Positions 35,774 through 45,907 of a DNA stretch of 64,000 bases are shown here, piece after piece. The stretch comes from Terrabacter sp. 28 (lineage in GTDB: Bacteria; Actinomycetota; Actinomycetes; Actinomycetales; Dermatophilaceae), in the NCBI GenBank assembly GCA_000955875.1, contig JYOE01000013.1:1-64000 (forward strand), given 5' to 3'. The notes below the pieces were generated by a model, which worked only from the letters and a program-made list of their open reading frames with translations, had not been told where the DNA came from and did no database searches. The translations under genes were made by a program, and so were the position numbers. Every line of letters starts with the position of its first letter. Position 1 is the stretch's first letter.

Positions 35774-38254
35774 ATGAACGGCGAGCCAGCGCCCCGCGAA
35801 TCCGTGCCGGGATCGTCCGGCCACGGCACGAGCGCGGCCGCGGCCCGTGCGGGCGGCCGAGCGGGTGCCCGAGCGGGTGTCCGAGCGGCGGCGCAGCACC
35901 GTCCCACCCCCGACGAGCTGCTGCGCATCCTGGCCGGGGACCACCCCGAACGTCTCGTGCACGTGCACGAGGTCCCGGCCCGCGACGCGGAGCACGCGCC
36001 GTGGCCCGAGTGGGTCGACACCACACTGCTCGGGTCGCTGCTCGCGTCGGGCATCGAGGCGCCGTGGGCGCACCAGGTCGAGGTGGCCGAGGCCGCCCAC
36101 GCGGGTCGCCACGTCGTCGTCAGCACGGGGACGGCCTCGGGCAAGAGCCTCGGCTACCACCTGCCGATCCTCAGCGACCTCGTCTCCGGCGCGAGCGCCC
36201 CCAACGGGCGTGGGGCGACCGCGCTCTACCTCTCCCCCACCAAGGCCCTGGCCGCCGACCAGCTGAGCCGCATCGGGGCGCTGGCGCTGCCGCAGGTGCG
36301 GCCGGCGACCTACGACGGCGACACCCCGACGGACGAGCGCCGGTGGATCCGCGACCACGCGAACCTCGTGCTCACCAACCCCGACCTGCTGCACCACTCG
36401 CTCCTGCCGGGGCACGAGCGCTGGAGCTCGTTCCTCCGCGCTCTGCGCTACGTCGTCGTGGACGAGTGCCACGTCTACAAGGGCGTCTTCGGGGCGCACA
36501 TGGCCGCGGTCCTGAGGCGGCTGCGCCGGGTCGCGAGCCGTTACCGGTCCGAGCCGACGTTCGTCTTCGCGTCCGCCACCGTGGCCGACCCCGAGCAGCA
36601 CGCGAGCCGTCTCCTGGGTATGCCGGTCGCCCCGGTCACGCGCGACACGTCCCCTCGCGCGTCGATGACCTTCGCCCTGTGGGAGCCGCCGCTGCTCGTG
36701 GACGAGAACGGCCAGCCCAAGCGGGTGAGCACCGTGGCCGAGACGGGTGAGCTGCTCGCCGGTTGCGTGCGCGAGCAGGTGCAGACCGTCGCGTTCGCGC
36801 GCTCGCGCGCCGGGGTGGAGGTCGTCGCCCGCATCGCCCGCGAGCGCGTCTCGGTCACCGAGGAGGAGCAGGTCGCGGCCTACCGGGGCGGCTACCTGCC
36901 CGAGGAGCGGCGCGAGCTCGAGAAGGCGCTGCGTTCGAAGCAGCTGCTCGGCCTCGCGGCGACGAACGCCCTCGAGCTCGGAGTCGACGTCAGCGGGCTC
37001 GACGCGGTGCTGCTCGCGGGCTGGCCGGGCACCCTGTCGTCGCTGTGGCAGCAGGCCGGGCGCGCCGGGCGGTCGGGCGAGCGCTCGCTCGCGGTGCTCG
37101 TCGCCGCCGACGACCCGCTCGACACCTTCGTCGTGCACCACCCCGAGGCGATCTTCGGTCGGGGCATCGAGGCGACGGTCGTCGACCCCGACAACCCGCA
37201 CGTTCTGGCGCCGCACCTGGCCGCCGCCGCTGCCGAGCTGCCACTGACGGAGGCGGACTTCGAGATCTTCGGGGCGCAGACCCGCTCGCTGCTCGACGCG
37301 CTCGTCGACCGGGGCATCCTGCGCAAACGGCCGCGTGGGTGGTTCTGGGGCCGCGAGGACCGGCCGGCCGACCACCTCTCGCTGCGCGGCGCCGGCGAGC
37401 CGGTGCGCATCATCGAGACCCGCACCGGGCGGGTCGTCGGCACCGTCGACGAGGCTGCTGCGCACGCCCAGGTGCACACCGGGGCCGTGCACCTGCACCA
37501 GGGCCAGACGTGGGTCGTGACCGAGCTGCAGCTCGACGACCACGCCGCCTTCGCCGTACGCGGTGACCCCGGCTGGACGACGCAGGCGCAGTCGGTGAGC
37601 GACTTCCAGATCGTCCACGAGGTCGAGCACCAGCAGTGGGGGCCGCTGCGCTGCTCGTTCGGTCACGTCACCGTGCGCAACCAGGTGACCTCGTTCCTGC
37701 GGCGGCTGCCCGGTGGCGAGGTGCTCGGCGAGCACCCGCTCGACCTGCCCCCGCGGTCGCTCGCCACCAAGGCCGTCTGGTGGACGATGCCCGTCGAGGA
37801 GCTCGCGGCGGCCGGGGTCGAGGAAGCCGGCATACCCGGTGCGGCGCACGCCGCCGAGCACGCAGCGATCGGGATGCTGCCCCTCTTCGCGACCGCCGAC
37901 CGGTGGGACATCGGCGGCGTGTCCACGGCCCTGCACCCCGACACGGGGCAGCCGACGATCCTCATCTACGACGGGCACCCGGGCGGGGCCGGCTTCGCGG
38001 AGCGCGGCTACCGCCGGGTGCGCGCGTGGCTCTCGGCGACCCGCGAGGCGATCGCGTCGTGCGAGTGCGCGTCGGGCTGCCCGTCGTGCGTCCAGTCGCC
38101 CAAGTGCGGCAACGGCAACGAGCCCCTCGACAAGGCCGGCGCCGTGGCGCTGCTCGACCTCACCCTTCGCCATTCCGGTCACGGCTCGGGCGACTCCGGC
38201 GAACCGGACTCATCGGTCACGCCCGCGCAAGAACGTCGGCGGACCGGCAACTGA
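35774..38254 (+). CDS. DEAD/DEAH helicase with DUF1998-type Cys cluster (Hrq1/MrfA-like)
   Basis: The 826-residue superfamily 2 helicase has motif I STGTASGKSLGY (about 117-126), motif II DECHVYKG (about 230), motif III SATV, and a second RecA domain with LGLAATNALELGVDVSGLDAVLLAGWPGT and QQAGRAGRSGE. The C-terminal part has the cluster CECASGCPSCVQSPKC (about 763-778), characteristic of the MrfA/Hrq1 group, where it binds zinc. MrfA in Bacillus acts in repair of mitomycin-type lesions. The ATG at 35774 follows TACCGT by 8 bases, suggesting a leaderless start. The first 50 residues are Ala/Gly-rich and unconserved. Confidence 0.9.
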   Translation: MNGEPAPRESVPGSSGHGTSAAAARAGGRAGARAGVRAAAQHRPTPDELLRILAGDHPERLVHVHEVPARDAEHAPWPEWVDTTLLGSLLASGIEAPWAHQVEVAEAAHAGRHVVVSTGTASGKSLGYHLPILSDLVSGASAPNGRGATALYLSPTKALAADQLSRIGALALPQVRPATYDGDTPTDERRWIRDHANLVLTNPDLLHHSLLPGHERWSSFLRALRYVVVDECHVYKGVFGAHMAAVLRRLRRVASRYRSEPTFVFASATVADPEQHASRLLGMPVAPVTRDTSPRASMTFALWEPPLLVDENGQPKRVSTVAETGELLAGCVREQVQTVAFARSRAGVEVVARIARERVSVTEEEQVAAYRGGYLPEERRELEKALRSKQLLGLAATNALELGVDVSGLDAVLLAGWPGTLSSLWQQAGRAGRSGERSLAVLVAADDPLDTFVVHHPEAIFGRGIEATVVDPDNPHVLAPHLAAAAAELPLTEADFEIFGAQTRSLLDALVDRGILRKRPRGWFWGREDRPADHLSLRGAGEPVRIIETRTGRVVGTVDEAAAHAQVHTGAVHLHQGQTWVVTELQLDDHAAFAVRGDPGWTTQAQSVSDFQIVHEVEHQQWGPLRCSFGHVTVRNQVTSFLRRLPGGEVLGEHPLDLPPRSLATKAVWWTMPVEELAAAGVEEAGIPGAAHAAEHAAIGMLPLFATADRWDIGGVSTALHPDTGQPTILIYDGHPGGAGFAERGYRRVRAWLSATREAIASCECASGCPSCVQSPKCGNGNEPLDKAGAVALLDLTLRHSGHGSGDSGEPDSSVTPAQERRRTGN

Positions 38255-38405
38255 TCGGTCCTCACGTGCGGATTGCACGGCGCCGACCGGAAAAGTGAAG
38301 GTCGTCGAAGCCTCCCCAAACGAGCCATCACGCGGTTATGGTCCTCCCACACGGGTGCAGCAGTTCGCCCACGTGCCTGCTCGGGGACCACACCTCAGGA
38401 GAGCC

Positions 38406-41400
38406 ATGAATCGCCGATGGTTTGCTGCACTCGCCGCAGTGCCACTCTCACTCAGCGTCGCGGGCACGGGGGCGGCCGACGCCGCCTCGACCGCCGCTGC
38501 CCCCGCCGTCTCGGCCGCCGCCGACGGCCTGGACTCGGACGGCGTCTACGTCGTCCAGATGGCCGACCTCCCGGTCGTCGCCTATGACGGGTCGACGGCC
38601 GGCTACGCGGCCACGCGACCCGCCAAGGGCAAGAAGATCGACGTCACGTCGGCGGCCGTGACCCGCTGGACCGACAACCTCAAGAGCAAGCACGGCAACG
38701 CGCTGCGGTCCGTCGGTGCGACCTCGCGCCTCTACGACTACGCGTACACCTACAACGGCTTCGCCGCGCGGCTCACCGGCGCACAGGCCAAGGCGATGCG
38801 CTCGACCGCCGGCGTGCTGGCCGTCACCAGGCAGCAGACCTACACGATCGACACGTCCACCACACCGGGCTTCCTCGGCCTCACCGATCCGGGCGGTCTG
38901 TGGGACCAGCTCGGCGGCACGAAGAGCGCCGGCGAGAACATCGTGGTCGGCGTCATCGACTCCGGCATCTGGCCCGAGTCCCTGTCGTTCGCCGACCGCA
39001 TCGACGCCAACGGCACCCCGACACGCACGGCCACCGGCAAGCTGGCCTACCAGCAGATCCCCGGCTGGAACGCCAAGTGCCAGAACGGCGAGCAGTGGAA
39101 CAACTCGCTCTGCAACCAGAAGCTCGTCGCCGCTCGCTACTTCAACGAGGGACAGGGCGGCAACGCCGCCATCGACCGCGACAAGCCGTGGGAGTTCACC
39201 TCACCCCGTGACTACAACGGCCACGGCACGCACACGGCGAGCACGTCGGGCGGCAACTTCGCCGTTCCCGTCACCGGCGCTGCCGCCGGTATCGCCCCCA
39301 AGGGCATCAGCGGCATCGCGCCGCGGGCGCGCATCGCCGCCTACAAGGCCCTGTGGTCGACGCAGAGCGGCGACACGGCCGGCGGCACGACGTCCGACCT
39401 CGTGGCCGCCATCGACCAGTCGGTGGCCGACGGCGTCGACGTCATCAACTACTCGGTGAGCGGCACGCAGACGAACTTCGCCGACCCCGCCGAGATCGCG
39501 TTCCTCTTCGCCGCCCGCGCCGGCATCTTCGTCTCGGCGTCCGCAGGCAACAGCGGACCGACGCCCTCGACGGTGGCGCACCCGTCGCCGTGGGTGACCA
39601 CGGTCGCCGCAGGCACCCACAACCGCGACGGTCGCGGCTCGGTCACGCTCGGCAACGGCGCGACGTACACCGGGGCGAGCATCGCCGCCAGCGCGGTCAC
39701 CGCGCCACTCGTCGACGCCACCGCCGTGGGCAAGGCCGGGGCCGACCCGACCCAGGTGGCCCTGTGCTACTCCAGTGCCGACGGCGCCACCGTGCTCGAC
39801 CCGGCGAAGGTCGCGGGCAAGATCGTCGTCTGCGACCGCGGCGTCACGGGGCGCACCAACAAGAGCCTCGCCGTGCAGGAGGCCGGCGGGTTCGGGATGA
39901 TCCTCGTCAACCCGACGAGCAACTCCATCAACGCAGACCTGCACTCCGTGCCCACGGTCCACCTGCAGAACACCGACCGCGCTGCCGTCAAGGCGTACGC
40001 GGCCACGGCGGGTGCGACGGCCACGATCAACAAGGCCGAGCTGGTCACCAACGCGACGGCGCCGTTCACGGCTGCCTTCTCGTCGCGGGGGCCGCTGCAG
40101 GCCGGCGGCGGCGACCTGCTCAAGCCGGACGTCATCGCACCGGGCCAGGACATCCTCGCGGCGGTGTCGCCCTCGACGAACCGTGGCTACGGCTTCAACC
40201 TGCTCTCGGGCACGTCGATGTCGGCGCCCCACGTCGCGGGTCTCGCGGCCCTGCTGATGGACCTGCACCCGTCCTGGTCGCCGATGGCGGTCAAGAGCGC
40301 GCTCATGACGACCGGCTACGACGTCAAGGACAGCGCCTCGCCGGCGCAGCTCGCGTTCTCGCAGGGCGCCGGTCACGTCAAGCCCAACGCCGCAGCCGAC
40401 CCCGGCCTCGTCTACGACAGCGGCTGGAACGACTGGCTCGCCTTCCTCTGCGGCAGCTCGAGCGCGGTCGGCGCCAACACCTGCGACGCCCTCAAGGGAC
40501 TCGGCTACAAGACCGACGCCAGCGACTTCAACGGCGCGTCGATCGCCGTCGGTGACCTCGCCGGCATCCAGACGGTCACCCGCAAGGTGACCAACGTGGG
40601 CACCACGGCGTCCGTCTACACGGCGGCTGCCAGTGTGCCGGGCCTCTCGGTGACGGTGACGCCGTCCACGCTGAGCCTCGCACCCGGAGCGAGCGGTTCG
40701 TTCACGGTGCGACTCGAGCGCACGACCGCGGAGCTCAACCGATACACGGCGGGCAACCTGGAGTGGTCGGACGGCAAGCACTCGGTCCGCTCACCGATCG
40801 TCGTCCGACCCGTCGCTCTCGCGGCGCCACGGACCGTGACGGCGCCCCCGACGGGCACGTCCTACGGCGTCACCTTCGGCTACACCGGGCCGTTCAGCGC
40901 CACGCCGCGCGGGCTCGTGCCTGCGACCGTGACGGCCGGCACCGTGGCCGACGACCCGACGGACTCGACCTGCTCGCTCAGCTCGCCGAACGCCCAGAAG
41001 CACGCCGTGAGCGTGCCGGACGGCACGTCGTTCGCGCGGTTCGCCATGTTCGACGCCGACGTCAACGCCGGTAGCGACATCGACCTGTGCGTCTTCAAGG
41101 GCACCGACCTGGTGGGATCGAGCGGCTCGGGCACCTCGGCCGAGGAGGTCAACCTCCTCGCTCCGTCCGCGGGCACCTACACCGTCGTCGTGCAGGGCTG
41201 GGGCGTGGCCGGTTCCACGCCGTACAAGCTGCACACGTGGGTGCTGCCCACCACCCCGGTCTCGCCCGCCAACATGACGGTCACCGCGCCGACGCAGGCG
41301 ACGACCGGCGGCACGGGCACGATCGCGCTCGGCTTCACCGGCCTCACGTCGGGCAAGTGGCTCGGCTCGGTCGCCTACGGCGGCAGCGTGGGCATGCCCA

Positions 41401-41432
41401 ACCCGACCATCGTGCGGGTGGACGTGCCGTAG
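38406..41432 (+). CDS. secreted S8 serine protease, plant-subtilase-like
   Basis: The 1008-residue preproprotein has a Sec signal (about 1-27), an inhibitor-I9 propeptide (about 38-150) and a peptidase S8 domain. Catalytic residues lie in VIDSGIWPES (about 183), NGHGTHTAS (about 273) and GTSMSAPHVAG (about 604). A PA domain is inserted between His and Ser (about 440-540), as in cucumisin-type plant subtilases. It is followed by an Fn3-like domain (about 715-800) and a PPC-like beta domain. It should degrade extracellular protein. AGGAG precedes the ATG. A 14-bp hairpin at 41471-41504 ends the transcript. Confidence 0.93.
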   Translation: MNRRWFAALAAVPLSLSVAGTGAADAASTAAAPAVSAAADGLDSDGVYVVQMADLPVVAYDGSTAGYAATRPAKGKKIDVTSAAVTRWTDNLKSKHGNALRSVGATSRLYDYAYTYNGFAARLTGAQAKAMRSTAGVLAVTRQQTYTIDTSTTPGFLGLTDPGGLWDQLGGTKSAGENIVVGVIDSGIWPESLSFADRIDANGTPTRTATGKLAYQQIPGWNAKCQNGEQWNNSLCNQKLVAARYFNEGQGGNAAIDRDKPWEFTSPRDYNGHGTHTASTSGGNFAVPVTGAAAGIAPKGISGIAPRARIAAYKALWSTQSGDTAGGTTSDLVAAIDQSVADGVDVINYSVSGTQTNFADPAEIAFLFAARAGIFVSASAGNSGPTPSTVAHPSPWVTTVAAGTHNRDGRGSVTLGNGATYTGASIAASAVTAPLVDATAVGKAGADPTQVALCYSSADGATVLDPAKVAGKIVVCDRGVTGRTNKSLAVQEAGGFGMILVNPTSNSINADLHSVPTVHLQNTDRAAVKAYAATAGATATINKAELVTNATAPFTAAFSSRGPLQAGGGDLLKPDVIAPGQDILAAVSPSTNRGYGFNLLSGTSMSAPHVAGLAALLMDLHPSWSPMAVKSALMTTGYDVKDSASPAQLAFSQGAGHVKPNAAADPGLVYDSGWNDWLAFLCGSSSAVGANTCDALKGLGYKTDASDFNGASIAVGDLAGIQTVTRKVTNVGTTASVYTAAASVPGLSVTVTPSTLSLAPGASGSFTVRLERTTAELNRYTAGNLEWSDGKHSVRSPIVVRPVALAAPRTVTAPPTGTSYGVTFGYTGPFSATPRGLVPATVTAGTVADDPTDSTCSLSSPNAQKHAVSVPDGTSFARFAMFDADVNAGSDIDLCVFKGTDLVGSSGSGTSAEEVNLLAPSAGTYTVVVQGWGVAGSTPYKLHTWVLPTTPVSPANMTVTAPTQATTGGTGTIALGFTGLTSGKWLGSVAYGGSVGMPNPTIVRVDVP

Positions 41433-41470
41433 GGGTGAACAACCAACGAGGGCCGGCAGGCCCTGATCGA

Positions 41471-41504
41471 CGGGGAGGTCCCGGCAGCCGCCGGGGCCTC
41501 CCCG
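41471..41504 (+). terminator. terminator of the subtilase gene
   Basis: CGGGGAGG (41471-41478) pairs with CCTCCCCG (41497-41504) and the stem continues inward through a G-U wobble and CCCGG/CCGGG, giving 14 pairs around a 6-base loop. It starts 38 bases after the stop codon. Confidence 0.8.
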
Positions 41505-41581
41505 CTCGGCGTCCGGGCGGAGGTCGGGAGCCCGGACAGGGGACGGATCCCGTTGGGCCGGAGGGCGTCCCGTCACTCGGC

Positions 41582-41863
41582 GTGCCGGAGGAGCTGCGAC
41601 TCCTGGCGAGGGCGTCGGAGTCCCGGAAGGCCTCGACGGTGGTCGCCCGTGGCACGCTGCGGCGCGCCGACGTGGAGATGCGGCCCCTCGTGCTCGACGC
41701 CGACGACGGCACCACGTGGGAGCTGCTCCTGCCCGAGGGGTGGGCGCTGGACGCCGAGCCGGGAGCGAGGGTGACGGTCAGCGGCGACCGGGCCACCGAC
41801 ATCGTGACGACCTCGATGGTCGGGCCGGTGCTGCGCGTGCGATCACTGTCGGCCGACCGCTGA
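41582..41863 (+). CDS. small hypothetical protein, possible OB-fold
   Basis: I do not recognise the family. The frame is open from about 41435, but a strong terminator occupies 41471-41504, so I place the start at the GTG at 41582, giving 93 residues; no good ribosome site precedes it. The C-terminal 70 residues (GTLRRADVEM, LVLDADDGTTWELLLPEG, VTVSGDRATDI, GPVLRVRSL) read as five short beta-strands, like a small OB-fold barrel. There is no signal or membrane segment. Its stop codon is the first base triplet of a 13-bp tandem repeat. Confidence 0.5.
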   Translation: MPEELRLLARASESRKASTVVARGTLRRADVEMRPLVLDADDGTTWELLLPEGWALDAEPGARVTVSGDRATDIVTTSMVGPVLRVRSLSADR

Positions 41864-41899
41864 GGTGCAGCACTGAGGTGCAGCACTGAGGTGCACCAC
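41861..41899. repeat. 13-bp tandem repeat
   Basis: Three tandem copies of TGAGGTGCAGCAC (41861, 41874, 41887; the third has one change) begin exactly at the stop codon of the preceding small gene. They lie just upstream of the sulfate operon promoter region. Because the unit contains TGA, duplication would keep terminating the upstream frame. Confidence 0.8.
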
Positions 41900-41920
41900 T
41901 GCGTCGCCGGGCCGGACCAC

Positions 41921-41975
41921 ACTCTGAGACATAATTCAGAGTTATTTGACCGGTAACGCTCGCCTATTCGAAACT
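41921..41975 (+). promoter_or_regulatory. sulfate operon promoter with near-palindromic operator
   Basis: A 15-bp near-palindrome, ATAATTCAGAGTTAT (41931-41945), sits directly against a -35-like TTGACC (41946-41951); GAAACT (41970-41975) is the matching -10 at 18-bp spacing. A longer inverted repeat ACTCTGA/TCAGAGT (41921-41942) overlaps it. The AT-rich operator resembles targets of non-iron Rrf2 regulators such as CymR, and an Rrf2 gene lies at the far end of the operon. The regulator match is inferred. Confidence 0.6.
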
Positions 41976-42061
41976 CCCATGCAACAGATAGGAAAGCCTC
42001 CCGCTCTCCCCTGGGCACGACCCCCGCACACGATCGCCGCCCCACCTCTCAGGAGCCAGCC

Positions 42062-43096
42062 ATGCGCCGCCCCAACCTCGCCCTCGCCGCCATCGCCCTC
42101 ACCGCGACCCTGGGCCTGTCGGCGTGCGCCGGCGGCGGCGCCAGCGACACCGTCGAGCAGCCCGGCTCCACGGCGGCCGGTGCCGCGACGAGCACCATCA
42201 ACCTCTTTGCGTATGCCGTCCCGAAGGTCGGCTTCGACGTCGTCATCCCTGCCTTCCAGAAGACCGATGCCGGCAAGGGCGTCCAGTTCCAGCAGAGCTA
42301 CGGCGCCTCCGGCGACCAGAGCCGCAAGGTCGCCGCCGGCGCCGAGGCCGACTTCGTCAACTTCTCGGTCGAGCCCGACGTCACGCGCCTGGTGGACGCC
42401 GGCCTCGTCGATGCGAACTGGAATGCGAACGAGCACAAGGGAATTCCCTTCGGCTCAGTGGTCACGATCGTCGTGCGCAAGGGCAACCCGAAGGGCATCA
42501 AGGACTGGGACGACCTGCTCAAGCCAGGGGTCGAGGTCGTGACGCCCAACCCGTTCTCGTCGGGGTCGGCCAAGTGGAACCTGCTCGCGCCGTACGCCGC
42601 GAAGAGCAACGGCGGCGCCGACAAGGCGGCCGGCCTCGCCTACGTGAGCGCGCTCGTCAAGGACCACGTCAAGATCCAGCCCAAGTCGGGCCGCGAGGCC
42701 ACCGAGGCCTTCCTCCAGGGCAGCGGCGACGTCCTGCTCAGCTACGAGAACGAGGCGCTCTTCGTCGAGAAGAACGGCGACCCCGTGCAGCACGTCACGC
42801 CGCCCACGACGTTCAAGATCGAGAACCCGGCCGCCGTGCTCAAGGGCAGCAAGAACCTCGCCAAGGCGACCGCCTTCAACGACTACCTCTACACGCCGGA
42901 GGCCCAGAAGCTGCTGGCCGAGGCCGGCTTCCGCCCCGTCGACGCATCCGTCGCCCAGGAGTTCGCCTCGAAGTTCCCGACGCCCACGAAGCTCTGGGCG
43001 ATCGCCGACCTCGGGGGCTGGAAGAAGGTCGACTCCACGCTCTTCAAGAAGGACGTCGGTGACATCGCCAAGATCTACGACCAGGCGACGCAGTGA
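42062..43096 (+). CDS. sulfate/thiosulfate ABC transporter substrate-binding lipoprotein
   Basis: The 344-residue product has a lipoprotein signal with lipobox LSAC (lipidated Cys22). Its binding domain has family features such as FAYAVPKVGFDVVIPAF, FQQSYGASGDQSRKV and VTPNPFSSGSAKWNLLA, where residues that coordinate the oxyanion are expected. CAGGAG precedes the ATG. The stop overlaps the first permease (GTGA). It is the sulfate capture component of the four-gene importer. Whether sulfate or thiosulfate is preferred cannot be told. Confidence 0.93.
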   Translation: MRRPNLALAAIALTATLGLSACAGGGASDTVEQPGSTAAGAATSTINLFAYAVPKVGFDVVIPAFQKTDAGKGVQFQQSYGASGDQSRKVAAGAEADFVNFSVEPDVTRLVDAGLVDANWNANEHKGIPFGSVVTIVVRKGNPKGIKDWDDLLKPGVEVVTPNPFSSGSAKWNLLAPYAAKSNGGADKAAGLAYVSALVKDHVKIQPKSGREATEAFLQGSGDVLLSYENEALFVEKNGDPVQHVTPPTTFKIENPAAVLKGSKNLAKATAFNDYLYTPEAQKLLAEAGFRPVDASVAQEFASKFPTPTKLWAIADLGGWKKVDSTLFKKDVGDIAKIYDQATQ

Positions 43097-44097
43097 CCGC
43101 CAGGATCCACCAGCGCAGGGGTGCCGCCGCCGCGGCGCCTCTGCCGGCGCGTCCGGAAGCCGACAAGCACCAACCCGACGAGCACCGGCCCGACGGGAAC
43201 CGGCCGGGCGAGCGTGAGGACCGGGACGGCATACGGCCTCGGGTGAGCGGCGACGACGCTACGGACCCGGGGGCCGCGCCACCGCCCAGCAGGCCGCGGC
43301 GCCGGATCGGCCTCGCCCGCCCGCTCGGCGTCGGGGTGGTGACCCTGTGGCTCAGCGTCATCGTGCTGCTCCCGCTGGCAGCGCTCACGGTCGCATCGTT
43401 CGGGGAAGGCGTCTCCGGCTTCTGGGCGGCCGTCACAGCCCCGACCGCGCTCGCGTCGCTGTGGGTCACGGTGCTCGTGTCGGCCATCGTGGCCGTCGTC
43501 AACGCCGTGCTCGGGACGCTCGTCGCGTGGGTGCTGGTGCGCGACGAGTTCCCGGGCAAGCGTGTGGTCAACGCGCTCATCGACCTGCCGTTCGCCCTGC
43601 CGACGATCGTGGCGAGCATCGTGCTGCTCTCGCTCTACGGGCCGAACAGCCCGATCGGCGTCGAGCTCAACGCGACCCGATGGGGCCTCGTCGTCGCCCT
43701 GCTGTTCGTCACGCTGCCCTTCGTCGTGCGCTCGGTGCAGCCGGTGCTCATCGAGGCCGACCGTGAGGTCGAGGAGGCTGCGGCCTCGCTCGGCGCCTCG
43801 AACTGGACGACGTTCCGCCGGATCGTGCTGCCGACCCTCGCGCCGGCCATCCTCGGCGGCACGGGACTCGCCTTCGCCCGTGCGATCGGCGAGTACGGCT
43901 CCGTCGTGCTCATCGGCGGCAACATCCCGCGCGAGACGCAGGTCGCCTCGCAGTACATCCAGCAGCAGATCGAGATCGACCGCCCGCTCAACGCCGCCGC
44001 GGTGTCGGTGGCGCTCCTCGCGATCGCCTTCCTGACGCTGCTCGTCCTGCGGGTGCTCTCGAGCCGCACCCAGCGTCGTGAGGAGCGTGACGCATGA
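43093..44097 (+). CDS. cysT: sulfate ABC transporter permease CysT
   Basis: The 334-residue inner-membrane protein has a long polar, Pro/Arg/Asp-rich N-terminal extension (about 1-75) that is unusual for CysT, then about six membrane helices. The cytoplasmic EAA loop [25 protein letters not shown], which contacts the ATPase, lies near 230-255, followed by [18 protein letters not shown], a CysT signature. Start and stop overlap the neighbours by 4 bases. It forms the channel with CysW. Confidence 0.93.
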   Translation: MTARIHQRRGAAAAAPLPARPEADKHQPDEHRPDGNRPGEREDRDGIRPRVSGDDATDPGAAPPPSRPRRRIGLARPLGVGVVTLWLSVIVLLPLAALTVASFGEGVSGFWAAVTAPTALASLWVTVLVSAIVAVVNAVLGTLVAWVLVRDEFPGKRVVNALIDLPFALPTIVASIVLLSLYGPNSPIGVELNATRWGLVVALLFVTLPFVVRSVQPVLIEADREVEEAAASLGASNWTTFRRIVLPTLAPAILGGTGLAFARAIGEYGSVVLIGGNIPRETQVASQYIQQQIEIDRPLNAAAVSVALLAIAFLTLLVLRVLSSRTQRREERDA

Positions 44098-44900
44098 GGA
44101 TCTCGACGGGCACCCGGATCTCGCTGCGCGTCATCGCGCTCGGCTACCTCTTCGTGCTGCTCGCGGTGCCAATCGCCGTCATCCTCTGGCGCACCTTCTC
44201 GCCCGGCATCGGCGAGTTCGTCGCGTCCGTGTCGACGCCTGCGGCCCAGTCGGCCATCAACCTCTCGCTGCTCATCGTGGCGATCGTCGTGCCGCTCAAC
44301 GTCGTGTTCGGGGTGGCCACGGCACTGGCGCTCGTGCGCGGACGGTTCCGCGGGCGCGGACTGCTGCAGGCCGTCGTCGACCTGCCGTTCGCCGTGTCGC
44401 CGATCGTCGTCGGGGTCGCGCTCATCATGCTGTGGGGGGCCGGCGGCTGGTTCGGCGGTCTCGACAACGCCGGCTTCAAGGTCATCTTCGGCCTGCCCGG
44501 AATGGTCATCGCGACCCTCTTCGTCACCCTGCCGTTCGTCGTGCGCGAGGTCGAGCCGGTGCTGCACGAGATCGGCCAGGAGCAGGAGCAGGCGGCCTCG
44601 ACGCTCGGCGCGAACCGCTGGCAGACGTTCTGGCGCATCACGCTGCCGGCCATCCGCTGGGGCCTGACCTACGGGATCGTCCTCACGGTCGCCCGCGCCC
44701 TCGGCGAGTTCGGAGCCGTGATCATGGTGTCGTCCGGGTTCCCCGGGGTGTCGCAGACGCTCACCCTGCTCGTCCACTCGCGCTACATCGACGACCACAA
44801 CACCTACGGCGCGTATGCCGCCGCCACCCTCCTCATGGGCATCGCGCTCGTCGTCCTGCTGCTCATGACCGTGCTCGACCGCAAGAGGAGCGACCGATGA
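44094..44900 (+). CDS. cysW: sulfate ABC transporter permease CysW
   Basis: The 268-residue permease has about six membrane helices and the EAA loop [25 protein letters not shown] at about 164-188, followed by [16 protein letters not shown], the CysW counterpart of the CysT motif. It pairs with CysT as the second channel subunit. Both ends overlap neighbouring genes by 4 bases, so the operon should be made in balanced amounts. Confidence 0.93.
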   Translation: MRISTGTRISLRVIALGYLFVLLAVPIAVILWRTFSPGIGEFVASVSTPAAQSAINLSLLIVAIVVPLNVVFGVATALALVRGRFRGRGLLQAVVDLPFAVSPIVVGVALIMLWGAGGWFGGLDNAGFKVIFGLPGMVIATLFVTLPFVVREVEPVLHEIGQEQEQAASTLGANRWQTFWRITLPAIRWGLTYGIVLTVARALGEFGAVIMVSSGFPGVSQTLTLLVHSRYIDDHNTYGAYAAATLLMGIALVVLLLMTVLDRKRSDR

Positions 44901-45907
44901 TCACCGTGACCGACGCGCGCAAGAACTACGGATCCTTCGCCGCCCTCGACGACGTGAGTCTCGACATCCCCAGCGGGTCGCTCACCGCCCTGCTGGGGCC
45001 GAGCGGGTCGGGCAAGTCGACGCTGCTGCGCTCGATCGCGGGGCTCGAGGGGCTCGACTCGGGCACCGTTACCATCGAGGGCCGCGACGTCACGAACGAG
45101 CCGCCCCAGCGGCGGGGCATCGGCTTCGTCTTCCAGCACTACGCCGCGTTCAAGCACATGACCGTGCGCGACAACGTGGCGTTCGGCCTGACGATCCGCA
45201 AGCGGCCCAAGGCCGAGACCGACAAGAAGGTCGACGAGCTGCTCGAGATCGTCGGGCTCGACGGCTTCCGCAACCGCTACCCGGCGCAGCTCTCGGGCGG
45301 GCAGCGCCAGCGCATGGCCCTGGCTCGCGCACTGGCCGTCGACCCGCAGGTGCTGCTGCTCGACGAGCCCTTCGGCGCCCTCGACGCCAAGGTGCGCACC
45401 GACCTGCGCCAGTGGCTTCGCCGCCTCCACGACGAGGTGCACGTCACCACGGTGCTCGTGACGCACGACCAGGAGGAGGCCCTCGACGTCGCCGACCGCA
45501 TCGCCGTGCTCAACAAGGGCCGCATCGAGCAGGTCGGCGACCCGGTGACCCTCTACGAGCGCCCGGCGAACGACTTCGTCATGGGCTTCCTCGGGTCGGT
45601 GGCGCACTTCGGCGACCAGCTGGTGCGCCCGCACGACATCGTGCTCGAGCGTGACCGGGCGACGGCGCTGGCGCTCGACGCGAAGGTGGCCGGCTCGCCC
45701 GGCGTCGTCGAGGCGGTCGTCGAGCGGGTCGTGCCGCTGGGCTTCGAGGTGCGTGTCGACCTCCGCGCCGACTCCGGGGCACGCTTCGCGGCCCAGATCA
45801 CGCGCCGAGACGCCGCCGACCTGCAGCTGCGCGAGGGCGAGACCGTCCACGCCCGCGCTGTCGGCCGCTCCAGCGTCGTGGAGGTCGATCCGGCACTGGC
45901 GATCTGA
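44897..45907 (+). CDS. cysA: sulfate ABC transporter ATP-binding protein CysA
   Basis: The 336-residue ATPase powers the importer. Walker [10 protein letters not shown] lies at about 35-43, the Q-loop in FVFQHYAAF, signature LSGGQRQR at about 132, Walker [13 protein letters not shown] and switch VTHDQEEA follow. A TOBE-like regulatory domain fills the last 90 residues. The length is a little short of the E. coli protein but complete. A 13-bp terminator hairpin lies about 165 bases after the stop. Confidence 0.95.
   Translation: MITVTDARKNYGSFAALDDVSLDIPSGSLTALLGPSGSGKSTLLRSIAGLEGLDSGTVTIEGRDVTNEPPQRRGIGFVFQHYAAFKHMTVRDNVAFGLTIRKRPKAETDKKVDELLEIVGLDGFRNRYPAQLSGGQRQRMALARALAVDPQVLLLDEPFGALDAKVRTDLRQWLRRLHDEVHVTTVLVTHDQEEALDVADRIAVLNKGRIEQVGDPVTLYERPANDFVMGFLGSVAHFGDQLVRPHDIVLERDRATALALDAKVAGSPGVVEAVVERVVPLGFEVRVDLRADSGARFAAQITRRDAADLQLREGETVHARAVGRSSVVEVDPALAI

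Noticed and set aside
35741..38182. 813-codon open minus-strand frame opposite the helicase
   Set aside because: It lacks any family motif and has shadow-like composition, while the plus strand encodes all helicase motifs.
41435..41581. Upstream start for the small OB-fold-like protein
   Set aside because: The stretch contains the 14-bp terminator of the subtilase gene and reads as low-complexity Gly/Arg/Pro, so the later GTG is preferred.
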